From UBA6544 sp049601975 (GTDB lineage: Bacteria; Pseudomonadota; Alphaproteobacteria; UBA8366): 31,374 nt of DNA. A model generated the notes under the pieces. It was not told the DNA's origin. It made no database searches and saw only the letters and a program-made list of their open reading frames with translations. The DNA lies in NCBI GenBank assembly GCA_049601975.1, contig JBMYRC010000040.1, positions 1 to 31,374 on the forward strand, given 5' to 3'. The position numbers were made by a program, and so were the translations under genes. Numbering within the stretch: the stretch's first letter is position 1; every line of letters starts with the position of its first letter. This document shows, piece by piece, positions 7,973 through 15,636 of the stretch.

Positions 7973-9646
7973 TTAGAACAGCCCTTCGATCTGACCGCCG
8001 TCATTGACGAAGATACTATGCGCGGCGGGGTTCCGCGGCAGACCCGGCATGGTCATGATGTCGCCCGCAATCGCCACGATGAATTCCGCGCCCGCCGAGA
8101 GCCGGACTTCCCGGATTGGCACCGTAAAGCCGCGCGGAGCACCGCGCAGGGTCGGGTCCGACGAGAAACTGTACTGCGTCTTCGCCATACAGACTGGGAA
8201 ATGACCGAAGCCCGCATCCTCGAAGTCTTTCAGCTGATTCATCACCCGGCTGTCCACCGAGACGCCGTCAGCCCGATAAATCTCGCGGGCGATGGTCTCA
8301 ATCTTCTCCAGAAGCGGCATTTCGTCCGGATAGAGCGGTTTGAAATCCGCCTCTCCGCTTTCCAGCACCTCCACGACCTTGCGCGCGATCTCTTCCGTGC
8401 CCGCACCACCATCCGCCCAGTGCGTGCAGACGTAGGCCGGGACGCCTTGCGCCTCGCAATGCTTCTTCACCATTTCCAGTTCCGCTTCCGTGTCCGCGTG
8501 GAACCGGTTGATGCCGACGACCGGCGGCACGCCGAACTTCTTGATGTTCTCAATATGCTGATCGAGATTGGCGAGCCCCTCTTTCACAGCATCGAGATTC
8601 TCGTTACCGAGATCGTCTCGCGCCACACCGCCATGCATCTTCAAGGCGCGCACTGTCGCGACAATCACCGCCGCTTCCGGCCGCAGACCTGCCTTACGGC
8701 ATTTGATATCGAAGAACTTCTCCGCACCCAAATCAGCACCGAAACCCGCTTCGGTGACGACGATATCCGCCATCTTCAGCATCGTCTTGGTGGCAACCGC
8801 CGTGTTACAGCCATGGGCGATATTGGCGAAAGGTCCACCGTGGATGATAGCGGGGTTGTTCTCCAGCGTCTGCACTAGGTTCGGAGCCAACGCATCCTTC
8901 AAGAGCGCCGTCATCGAGCCATCCGCCTTTAAGGCGCCCGCCGTGACCGGCTTCCGATCCCGGGTGAAGCCCACCACGATGTTGGCGAGGCGTCGGCTCA
9001 GGTCTTGTAAATCGGTCGCCAGACAGAAAATCGCCATGATCTCCGACGCTACCGTGATATCGAAACCGGTTTGACGCGGAAAACCGTTGGCGACACCGCC
9101 AAGCGACGCCACCACATCGCGAAGAGCGCGATCGTTCATATCGACGACACGGCGCCATTGTACCCGCCGGGCGTCAATTTCTTCTCCATTACCCCAGTAA
9201 ATGTGATTGTCGAGCATCGCCGAGAGGAGATTGTGCGCAACGCCGATGGCGTGCATGTCACCGGTGAAATGAAGATTGATGTCTTCCATAGGCACGACCT
9301 GAGCGTAGCCGCCGCCTGCCGCACCGCCCTTCATGCCAAAGCACGGGCCAAGACTAGGTTCGCGCAAACATATCGCCGCTTTCTTGCCGATCCGGTTCAA
9401 ACCGTCGCCGAGGCCGACCGTCATTGTCGTTTTGCCTTCGCCAGCCGGCGTCGGCGTGATCGCGGTCACCAGAACCAGCTTGCCGTCCGGCTTGTTTTGC
9501 AGGGAATTGATGTAATCAACGGAGATTTTCGCCTTGTCCGGTCCGTATTGCAGGAGCGCGTCCCCGGGAATACTCAGCTTTGCCCCGACATCCGCAATCG
9601 GTTCAGTCGTTGCTTCGCGGGCAATTTCAATGTCGCTCATCACCAT
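7973..9646 (-). CDS. fhs: Formate--tetrahydrofolate ligase
   Basis: A 557-residue, full-length formyltetrahydrofolate synthetase. It uses ATP to join formate to tetrahydrofolate, giving 10-formyl-THF for the cytosolic one-carbon pool. The ATP loop TPTPAGEGKTT is at residues 64-74. Downstream hallmarks include the LREPSLGPCFGMKGGAAGGGYAQV stretch (seen here from about residue 94), FTGDMHA, and GGPFANIAHGCN. The C-terminus has MTMPGLPRNPAA. The ATG at 9646 follows AGGAGG at eight bases; the second ATG six bases in is less well spaced. Its leader contains two competing hairpins, described separately. The aspartoacylase-like gene follows it. Confidence 0.97.
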   Translation of the reverse strand: MVMSDIEIAREATTEPIADVGAKLSIPGDALLQYGPDKAKISVDYINSLQNKPDGKLVLVTAITPTPAGEGKTTMTVGLGDGLNRIGKKAAICLREPSLGPCFGMKGGAAGGGYAQVVPMEDINLHFTGDMHAIGVAHNLLSAMLDNHIYWGNGEEIDARRVQWRRVVDMNDRALRDVVASLGGVANGFPRQTGFDITVASEIMAIFCLATDLQDLSRRLANIVVGFTRDRKPVTAGALKADGSMTALLKDALAPNLVQTLENNPAIIHGGPFANIAHGCNTAVATKTMLKMADIVVTEAGFGADLGAEKFFDIKCRKAGLRPEAAVIVATVRALKMHGGVARDDLGNENLDAVKEGLANLDQHIENIKKFGVPPVVGINRFHADTEAELEMVKKHCEAQGVPAYVCTHWADGGAGTEEIARKVVEVLESGEADFKPLYPDEMPLLEKIETIAREIYRADGVSVDSRVMNQLKDFEDAGFGHFPVCMAKTQYSFSSDPTLRGAPRGFTVPIREVRLSAGAEFIVAIAGDIMTMPGLPRNPAAHSIFVNDGGQIEGLF

Positions 9647-9700
9647 CCCTGTATCCTCCTATTCGCCGATTCCGCCTGTTACTCGGCGGAACTCCTTTAT
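9647..9700 (-). promoter_or_regulatory. fhs leader with two mutually exclusive hairpins
   Basis: On the coding strand the fhs leader contains TTCCGCC and GGCGGAA (window 9691-9685 and 9676-9670), a perfect 7-bp stem with an 8-base loop. A second stem, CGCCGA (9688-9683) with TCGGCG (9669-9664), uses part of the same first arm, so the two cannot form together. The second stem ends three bases before the AGGAGG ribosome site. This is the geometry of a translational control leader, but it matches no riboswitch class I can name. Confidence 0.35.
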
Positions 9701-9872
9701 TTAATCTTAGAGCGATTACCCAACATTGCAGCCCAAATCGCACACTTGTTACAATATGTTAATCCTCGTGGCATGAAATATACCACCGGAATTTATCCAA
9801 ATTCCAGGAGCAATCTCAGCCGCGAGATACTGTCCGTAAATTCACGCCTCACAAACGTGACCGGTCCTGGGG

Positions 9873-9902
9873 TTGAAATTTTCACCAAACCCGCGATAAT
9901 AT
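9873..9902 (+). promoter_or_regulatory. Sigma-70-type promoter placed for a leaderless transcript
   Basis: TTGAAA at 9873-9878 and TAATAT at 9897-9902 are separated by 18 bases. Each box differs from consensus at one position. Only six bases lie between the -10 box and the ATG at 9909, so transcription would begin at or within a base or two of the start codon. There is no Shine-Dalgarno sequence before that ATG, which agrees with leaderless initiation. Confidence 0.6.
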
Positions 9903-9908
9903 AGAACT

Positions 9909-10346
9909 ATGGTAGCATCCGTCATAGCCCCCGGCGCTTTGGCATCGAATATCGCATCAGTGCAGCAGACGACGAATCGTGCGGCCGGTGAGATAAATGT
10001 AGCTTCCAATGCTCGGCGAGAAATTGCCGTCACCGCGAAGTTCGGTCCAGATCCGGTTACCGGAAGCCCGTTCCAGATTATCGCCGGTGACGATGTCCGT
10101 GCGGCGGAGACCAACGATCTGGAAAGATTGTCGGAAGCTAATCTTGGTCGCATATCTTCACAAAACTCCTTCCAAGCTCAATCGGCTCGCAGCGAACAAG
10201 AATTTGCCGCGGAAACGGAAGCTTCACGCTCCGACCAAGCAGCACAACAATCACTATCTTCCAATCAATCGTCTTTCACGCAATCCAGCGGCGTTGGCGT
10301 TTCGGATCCATCACAACGAGGCAATTCGGTAGATCATCAGATCTAG
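9909..10346 (+). CDS. Conserved-looking hypothetical protein, small polar, probable leaderless mRNA
   Basis: A 145-residue protein I do not recognise. The N-terminal third has a mildly hydrophobic start (VASVIAPGALASNIASVQQ) that is short for a membrane helix, followed by an alanine- and asparagine-rich helix-like stretch. The C-terminal half is rich in serine, glutamine and glutamate and is probably disordered. There is no signal-peptide cleavage pattern, cysteine pair or catalytic motif. A well-formed promoter ends six bases before its ATG, and there is no ribosome site. An overlapping opposite-strand frame (9842-10153) lacks such signals. It converges on the Sel1-repeat gene. Whether it is expressed is not proven, but the promoter argues for a real gene. 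Confidence 0.6.
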   Translation: MVASVIAPGALASNIASVQQTTNRAAGEINVASNARREIAVTAKFGPDPVTGSPFQIIAGDDVRAAETNDLERLSEANLGRISSQNSFQAQSARSEQEFAAETEASRSDQAAQQSLSSNQSSFTQSSGVGVSDPSQRGNSVDHQI

Positions 10347-10382
10347 CCGTCGCGCACGCTTCCAGAATTTAAAACTTTATCC

Positions 10383-11081
10383 CTAACGCTGGTGCGCATT
10401 CCATTCGTCGCGCATTTTTTGCGCCGCCTGCACCGCCTCATCCCCGCCCCGTTTACGCAATATTTGAATGATCTGCTGTGCTTGCACGTCGTCTTCACTT
10501 AACGACAGCCAAAACAATGCCTTTGCATCGCTCCGCTCAACGAGCCCGTCCTCGGTGAAAAGCATCCCCAAGCTTCTGTATGCTTCGGTGATCCCTTGAA
10601 GCGCTGCCCGGCGATACCAGGCGACAGCCTGACTTCCATCCTCCATTACCCCTAGACCATGTTCATAGAGGTAGCCCAAATTATACTGTGCTTCCGCCAA
10701 GCCGGCCTCCGCCGCTTCCGCGTACCGTCGCGCCGCGGCCGCGTAATCCTGCGTCAATCCGCGTCCGTAATGATAGATCAAGGCGAGCCTGAAGCTCGCG
10801 AGCCGCATTCCCTGCTCTGACGCCTTCGCATACCAATGCGCCGCGGTCTTAAAGTCCGGTACGCCCAAAACACCACGCTCATAGCGTAGACCCAACAGAT
10901 ATTGAGCTTTCTTATCGCCCGCTTCAGCAGCACTAAGGTAAGAGGAGAGATGATCGCCTGGCGCCACTTGATCGGCGTTGGCAAACGCAGTGCTGGCTAT
11001 AATTAGACTTACAAAACTGACGAATAGATATGTCTGTAGCCAATAAAAACCGGTTACTTTCGGACAGGTTTGTAGGTCCAA
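10383..11081 (-). CDS. Sel1-repeat (TPR-like) protein, exported
   Basis: A protein with a hydrophobic signal segment (LFVSFVSLIIASTAFA, predicted cleavage after AFA). Three to four Sel1-like repeats follow, each near 36 residues with the pattern AQYxLGxxYExGxGVxxDxxxAxxWYxxAA; the clearest are centred on YLLGLRYERG, FRLALIYHYGRG and YNLGYLYEHGLG. Sel1 proteins are helical solenoids that mediate protein contacts, often in the periplasm or in signalling. The start is uncertain. I chose TTG 11081 because the frame extends back to 11192 without a good ribosome site, and this choice limits the overlap with the upstream lipoprotein gene to 28 bases. ATG 11123 is the alternative. The partner is unknown. 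Confidence 0.78.
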   Translation of the reverse strand: MDLQTCPKVTGFYWLQTYLFVSFVSLIIASTAFANADQVAPGDHLSSYLSAAEAGDKKAQYLLGLRYERGVLGVPDFKTAAHWYAKASEQGMRLASFRLALIYHYGRGLTQDYAAAARRYAEAAEAGLAEAQYNLGYLYEHGLGVMEDGSQAVAWYRRAALQGITEAYRSLGMLFTEDGLVERSDAKALFWLSLSEDDVQAQQIIQILRKRGGDEAVQAAQKMRDEWNAHQR

Positions 11082-11326
11082 ACCGCCGGTCGTTCGTCGC
11101 CCGCGCGGGCCTTGTCGAAGCATTCCAATTCTACGAGAGTTTTGTAACAGTAGACTGGCTCCAACTGTGTCGGGTCCTCGCGCTCGAACCACGGACGTTT
11201 CAGCACTTTCGTTTCTGTCGGCGCGTGCTCAGAATAGCGGTCCTGAAACACCATGTCCAAAGTGTCGCAACCGCTCACGAGCGAAACAGCGCCGAACAAT
11301 AGGATGACAGGAAATAAGTGCCGCAT
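11054..11326 (-). CDS. Small predicted lipoprotein
   Basis: A 90-residue protein with an N-terminal hydrophobic signal (MRHLFPVILLFGAVSLVSGC) ending in a lipobox, where the lipidated cysteine would be C20. The mature part is about 70 residues, contains two further cysteines (CYKTLVELEC) that could form a disulfide, and is otherwise charged. No family is recognised. I chose ATG 11326 because the signal peptide begins there; the frame is open to 11377 but that extension would put charged residues before the signal. Its end overlaps the putative start of the Sel1-repeat gene, and both products are predicted to be exported, so they may work together at the envelope. Confidence 0.75.
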   Translation of the reverse strand: MRHLFPVILLFGAVSLVSGCDTLDMVFQDRYSEHAPTETKVLKRPWFEREDPTQLEPVYCYKTLVELECFDKARAGDERPAVWTYKPVRK

Positions 11327-11453
11327 GGGTAACTCATTTGGAGCAAAGGCATTCCCGGATTCGTTAAGAAACCTCACCAGAAAATCCGAGTACCCTTGAA
11401 ATCATGCATATAGAGTGCCAATCAACAGGCCAAACACAAAAGGTAGCAAATCG

Positions 11454-12404
11454 ATGCGAGTAGCCATCCTAGACGATTATCTGAACGTAGCGCGTGACCT
11501 CGGTGACTGGAGCCAACTCGACGGGCGCACCGACCTCACCGTATTCGATAAAGCATTTGCCGACGAAGCCGACGCCGCAACGCAATTGGCCGATTTTGAA
11601 ATCATTGTTGGCATGCGGGAGCGCACACCGTTTCCGGCAACCTTGTTGGCGAAATTACCGGCGCTCAAACTCTTGATCACCACAGGAATGCGGAACCTTT
11701 CATTCGATATGGACGCCGCCAAGGCGCAAGGGGTTACGGTCTGCGGTACGGGCGGTCTCGGCCAGCCGACGGCGGAGTTGGCCTGGGCCATTCTCCTGGG
11801 TCTCGCGTGCCATATCCCGGCGCACGACAACGCGATGAAAAGCGGCGGCTGGCAGACCCGATTGAACGGTGATCTGCAGGGCAAGACGCTCGGTGTGCTC
11901 GGTCTCGGCAAACTCGGCAGCGCCGTCGCAACCGTCGGCAAAGCATTCGGCATGAATGTCATCGCCTGGAGCCAAAACCTGACCGCGGAGCGTGCCGCCG
12001 AAATCGGCGTGGAGCGGGTCGAGAAAGACGCGCTGATGGCACAATCTGATTACATCTCCATCCATCTGATCTTAAGCGATCGTAGCCGCGGCCTGGTGGG
12101 CGCCGACGACCTCGCACGTATGAAGCCGAGCGCCTATCTAGTGAACACGTCGCGGGGACCCATCGTCGACGAGGACGCCTTGCTCAATGCTCTACGCGAC
12201 AAACGCATCGCGGGCGCGGGCATAGACGTATACGAAACCGAACCTTTGCCGGCAGACAATCCGTTCCGCGCGCTCGATAACGTGCTGCTCACACCGCATA
12301 TGGGCTATGTCGCCGAAAACAATATCGCGCATATGTATAGTCAGGCAGCAGAAGATATCGTTGCCTACCTGGACGGCAATCCGGTCCGGGTTCTCAATGG
12401 CTAA
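11454..12404 (+). CDS. D-2-hydroxyacid dehydrogenase family protein
   Basis: A 316-residue NAD-dependent D-isomer 2-hydroxyacid dehydrogenase. The Rossmann motif is GVLGLGKLGSAVA with the GxGxxG pattern near residue 150. The catalytic triad region is visible as NTSRGPIVDE (arginine), VYETEPLP (glutamate) and TPHMGY (histidine). The N-terminal lid domain (MRVAILDDYLNVA) belongs to the branch often annotated as phosphoglycerate dehydrogenase-like, but it lacks any ACT or ASB domain, so serine synthesis is not implied. ATG 11454 is preceded by an AGGT-type ribosome site. The racemase-fold gene follows after 16 bases and they probably share a transcript. The substrate is not known. Confidence 0.9.
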   Translation: MRVAILDDYLNVARDLGDWSQLDGRTDLTVFDKAFADEADAATQLADFEIIVGMRERTPFPATLLAKLPALKLLITTGMRNLSFDMDAAKAQGVTVCGTGGLGQPTAELAWAILLGLACHIPAHDNAMKSGGWQTRLNGDLQGKTLGVLGLGKLGSAVATVGKAFGMNVIAWSQNLTAERAAEIGVERVEKDALMAQSDYISIHLILSDRSRGLVGADDLARMKPSAYLVNTSRGPIVDEDALLNALRDKRIAGAGIDVYETEPLPADNPFRALDNVLLTPHMGYVAENNIAHMYSQAAEDIVAYLDGNPVRVLNG

Positions 12405-12420
12405 ATATCGGTAAGACAAC

Positions 12421-13236
12421 ATGAAACTTTGGTATCAAAGCGTCACCCGCAACGGGCGCTTTCCCGCCTATAACGCTGTCCTGCGCCGCGTGATTGATCG
12501 CGCCAAGGAGCCCGATACGATCGTCGAAATTCACGGCGTCGAACGGCAAGGCGGCACCGGAGATCAGTATCGCTATCTCGCGTTTCTTCAGTCTGTCGAA
12601 ATTCTGGAAAACGTTCATCGCGCCATCGAGGAAGGATTCGATGCCTTCCTAATTGGCAATATCGGCAATCCCGGTCTCCTTGAAGCGCGCGAGGTTGCGG
12701 AGTTTCCAGTCCTCGGCCTCGGCGAGACCTCGCTGCAAGTCATGCGGACCATGGGTGAAAATTTCGGCCTCATTACAATCAATGAGAAGTACAAACCGCG
12801 CCTCACTGATATGATCCGGCATTCCGATGCCGAACGCCGGCTCGTCGGCATGTTTCCAATGGATTTCCCACGCATATTCGACCTTGAAAAGGCCTGCCGG
12901 GAAGAAGCCAATCGAGCGGAGCTAATTCAACGTTTCACTGCCGCTGGTGACGCCGCGAGCTGCAATGGCGCGGAGGTTCTATTGGCCGCGGGCGGTGTCG
13001 TCGTGGCCCTATTGGCGGATAGCGGGATTGATCGATTGGACGACGGTACGCCGGTGCTGAACGGTATCGCCGCACTGATCAAACAAGGCGAAGCCGCAGC
13101 TCGCCTGTCGCAGCAAATGAGCGGCAGCTACACCAGCAAACGCCTTGCCCATGCAACGCCACCGCAAAGCGAAATCACCGGATATCGAGAAGCCTATGGA
13201 GCGCGGGTATATCCAACTGTCCCGGACGACGAATAA
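12421..13236 (+). CDS. Asp/Glu/hydantoin racemase superfamily protein lacking both catalytic cysteines
   Basis: A 271-residue protein with the two-lobe aspartate/glutamate racemase fold, closest by eye to hydantoin racemases: MKLWYQSVT at the start, GFDAFLIGN then NPGLLEARE in the first lobe, GAEVLL then GGVVVALL in the second. Active family members have one catalytic cysteine in each lobe, in positions like CFxDPG and LGCAG. Here the first is N80 and the second aligns with A190, so classical two-base cysteine racemisation seems impossible. It is otherwise intact and well conserved in shape. It may be a lyase, isomerase or binding protein. It lies 16 bases after the D-2-hydroxyacid dehydrogenase gene. 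Its end converges on the AcuI-like gene. Confidence 0.82.
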   Translation: MKLWYQSVTRNGRFPAYNAVLRRVIDRAKEPDTIVEIHGVERQGGTGDQYRYLAFLQSVEILENVHRAIEEGFDAFLIGNIGNPGLLEAREVAEFPVLGLGETSLQVMRTMGENFGLITINEKYKPRLTDMIRHSDAERRLVGMFPMDFPRIFDLEKACREEANRAELIQRFTAAGDAASCNGAEVLLAAGGVVVALLADSGIDRLDDGTPVLNGIAALIKQGEAAARLSQQMSGSYTSKRLAHATPPQSEITGYREAYGARVYPTVPDDE

Positions 13237-13257
13237 CGCTTCATCGTTGCTCTACGC

Positions 13258-14247
13258 CTACAGCTCGACCACGAGACGTCCGCGTACTTGGCCGGAGAGG
13301 ATCGATGACGCAGCTTCCGCCACACCCGAAAGACCAATCACCTCAGTCATTTTCTCGAGCTTTTCATGCGGTAGGTCGCTAGCAATTCGATCCCAGACTC
13401 GGACCCTATTCTCGAATGGCTGCATCACGGAATCGATACCCAGCAAATTGACGCCACGCAGGAGAAACGGGAGCACCGTCACTTCCAACTTCGGGCCGCC
13501 CGCCAAACCACAAGCCGCGACCGAGCCGCCGTATTTCACCTGCGCCAATACGCGCGCCAAGGTCGTCGATCCGACAGTGTCTATCGCACCCGCCCATGTC
13601 TCGCTCTCTAACGGACGTTTATTCGGCTCCGATAGGTCGCTGCGGGCGACAAGTGTCGTAGCGCCCAGGGATTTGAGGTATTCGTGTTGCGCTTCGCGCC
13701 CGGTCGAGGCCCCGACTTCATAGCCAAGACACGCCAAGATAGATACCGCGACGGAGCCAACTCCGCCTGCGGCGCCAGTCACGAGGACCGGGCCGTCCGA
13801 CGGCGTCAGGCCATGATCTTCGAGCGCCATGACGCAGAGCATCGAGGTCAGTCCCGCAGTGCCAACCGCCATCGCTTGCTTGGTGGAAAGCCCCTCCGGC
13901 AATGGGACGAGCCAATCGCCGTTCACTCGGGCTTTTTGCGCGTACCCGCCCCAATGAACCTCACCGACCCGCCAGCCGGTCAAAACCACCTTGTCGCCTG
14001 CCGCGCAGCGCGAATGCGACGATTCTTCGACCACACCGGCGAAATCGATGCCCGGCACATGCGGATAGTTTCGAACCAAACCACCGATTCCGTTGACGAC
14101 CATCCCGTCCTTGTAGTTGACGTCGGAATACTCGACCCGCACCAGAACATCACCTTCCGGCAGGTCGCTGCTCGTCAACTCTTGAATCTCGTTGCTGACT
14201 TTACCGTCGGATTCGCTCAATACGAGCGCCTTGAAATTATCGGCCAT
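13258..14247 (-). CDS. acuI: MDR family oxidoreductase, YhdH/YhfP (AcuI, acrylyl-CoA reductase) type
   Basis: A 329-residue zinc-independent medium-chain dehydrogenase. The start MADNFKALVL, then VRVEYSDVNYKDGMVV and YPHVPGIDFAG, are characteristic of the YhdH/YhfP group. The cofactor loop is TGAAGGVGSVA, and the substrate domain ends with GRLVVEL. AcuI reduces acryloyl-CoA to propionyl-CoA with NADPH, clearing a toxic intermediate of 3-hydroxypropionate and dimethylsulfoniopropionate catabolism in marine alphaproteobacteria. ATG 14247 with AGAGGGG upstream was chosen over the longer frame to 14316, whose extra residues are unlike the family. No dmd or ddd gene is adjacent, so the substrate assignment rests on family resemblance. 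Confidence 0.8.
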   Translation of the reverse strand: MADNFKALVLSESDGKVSNEIQELTSSDLPEGDVLVRVEYSDVNYKDGMVVNGIGGLVRNYPHVPGIDFAGVVEESSHSRCAAGDKVVLTGWRVGEVHWGGYAQKARVNGDWLVPLPEGLSTKQAMAVGTAGLTSMLCVMALEDHGLTPSDGPVLVTGAAGGVGSVAVSILACLGYEVGASTGREAQHEYLKSLGATTLVARSDLSEPNKRPLESETWAGAIDTVGSTTLARVLAQVKYGGSVAACGLAGGPKLEVTVLPFLLRGVNLLGIDSVMQPFENRVRVWDRIASDLPHEKLEKMTEVIGLSGVAEAASSILSGQVRGRLVVEL

Positions 14248-14296
14248 TGTTATTGCCCCTCTATAAAAAATATAAGCACCGGCCCCAAAGACCCCG

Positions 14297-14340
14297 AAAA
14301 TAGAAACCCCGCGCAACCCCTATCCTGGGCGCGCGGGGAA
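14297..14340 (-). terminator. Intrinsic terminator of the thiolase gene
   Basis: On the minus strand, CCCCGCGC (14338-14331) pairs with GCGCGGGG (14314-14307) in a perfect 8-bp GC stem around a 16-base loop. It is followed directly by the T-rich tail TTTCTATTTT (14306-14297). It lies 20 bases after the thiolase stop and separates it from the AcuI-like gene downstream on the same strand. Confidence 0.8.
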
Positions 14341-14357
14341 TCGGATAGAAAATGCGA

Positions 14358-15524
14358 TTACTTCAACGATTCTAAGATGCTGACATAGTTCGCAACGGCT
14401 GCACCGCCCATGTTGAACGTGCCAACGAGATCGGTGCCATCGATCTGCATGTCTCCGGCTTCGCCGCGCAGCTGCATCGCCGCCAAAACATGCATCGAGA
14501 CACCGGTCGCTCCAATCGGATGGCCCTTCGACTTCAGTCCGCCGGATGGATTGATCGGCAGCTTACCGTCCTTTTCGGTCCATCCCTCTTCCAAGGCGCG
14601 CGCGCCCTCACCAACTTTCGTCAGTCCCATAGCTTCATATTCCATGAGCTCCGCCATCGTGAAGCAATCGTGGGTTTCGACCATGCTGAGATCATCCAAT
14701 GTCAATTTGCCGTCGGATAACGCGTTGGCCCACGCCTGCGCGCATCCATCGAGATGCGACATATCGCGACGGCCCATCGGCAGATAGTCATTCACGTGGC
14801 TACGCGCCCGGAAGACAACCGCCTTTTCCATCGTCAGCGCGGTTTCCATATCCGCTAAAACGACAGCGGCCGCACCGTCGGAAACCAGCGAACAGTCGGT
14901 CCGCTTCAACGGTCCCGCGACAATTGGGTTCTTGTCGGACACTTCACGGCAGAACTCATAGCCAAAATCTTTCCGCAGCTGCGCCATCGGGTTGGATACG
15001 CCGTTCTTGTGGTTCTTAGCGGCAATCCGCGCCAAAGCATCACTCTGATCACCGTATTTTTGGAAGTATTGCTGAGCGATTTGCCCGAAAACACCGGCAA
15101 ATCCATGTTCGATTTCCGAGTCTTCCTTCAAATAACTGGCTTTCATCAGAATACCGCCGATATCGGGGCCCGCCGTGTCCGTCATTTTCTCAACGCCGAC
15201 GACAAGGATGAATTTGCCCTGCTTGGCCTCAAGAAAATTGAGACCTTGATGGATCGCCGCCGACCCCGTTGCACAGGCATTCTCGACACGGGTCGCCGGT
15301 TTAAACCGAAACCTATCGTCCGCTTGGAGCACCAAGGATGACGGGAAATCCTGCGCCGAAAACCCATTATTGAAATGGCCAAGATAGATGGCGTCAATAT
15401 CGTCCGGGCCGACCCCGGCGTCTGCCATGGCGCCCGTCGCCGCTTCGACAATTAGAGCTTCAACGTCTTGGCCTTCGAGCTTACCAAATTTCGAGTGGGC
15501 CCAACCGACAATGCAACCAGTCAT
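14358..15524 (-). CDS. Thiolase family protein (SCP2-type acetyl-CoA acetyltransferase)
   Basis: A 388-residue thiolase-fold protein. The nucleophile is C84 in ENACATGSAAI. VETHDCFTMAEL and GGLKSKGHPIGATG supply the conserved HDCF and GHPxGATG motifs of the SCP2-type and non-decarboxylating thiolase branch. The last motif reads NMGGAAVANYV in place of the CxGGG of classical biosynthetic thiolases, as in this branch. It would cleave or form 3-ketoacyl-CoA. The start ATG 15524 has AGGGGAAG upstream and begins MTGCIVGWAHSKFG as relatives do; the longer frame to 15569 is rejected. The gene stands alone, closed by its own terminator. The acyl-CoA substrate is unknown. Confidence 0.88.
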   Translation of the reverse strand: MTGCIVGWAHSKFGKLEGQDVEALIVEAATGAMADAGVGPDDIDAIYLGHFNNGFSAQDFPSSLVLQADDRFRFKPATRVENACATGSAAIHQGLNFLEAKQGKFILVVGVEKMTDTAGPDIGGILMKASYLKEDSEIEHGFAGVFGQIAQQYFQKYGDQSDALARIAAKNHKNGVSNPMAQLRKDFGYEFCREVSDKNPIVAGPLKRTDCSLVSDGAAAVVLADMETALTMEKAVVFRARSHVNDYLPMGRRDMSHLDGCAQAWANALSDGKLTLDDLSMVETHDCFTMAELMEYEAMGLTKVGEGARALEEGWTEKDGKLPINPSGGLKSKGHPIGATGVSMHVLAAMQLRGEAGDMQIDGTDLVGTFNMGGAAVANYVSILESLK

Positions 15525-15636
15525 AATCTTCCCCTGTGTACGAATTGCGCAAATGATTACCGTCCCCAACGACAGGGCCGGAATTTAATTTAATATACCA
15601 TAGTGAATTTAGCGTCGCACGCTTACCGCGACAAAT

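Noticed and set aside
8018..8878. 286-residue plus-strand frame across fhs
   Set aside because: Shadow of a fully supported fhs gene on the opposite strand.
9647..9780. THF-type riboswitch upstream of fhs
   Set aside because: The hairpins are too short and I could not match the conserved core of any folate riboswitch; kept only as an unclassified leader structure.
9842..10153. Opposite-strand frame of 103 residues over the small unknown gene
   Set aside because: No promoter or ribosome site, and composition looks like a reverse-frame shadow; the plus-strand gene has a strong promoter.
14253..14288. Promoter TTGGGG-N17-TATAGA for the AcuI-like gene
   Set aside because: Its -10 box overlaps the ribosome site, so a transcript from it would lack the Shine-Dalgarno sequence; too weak to list.
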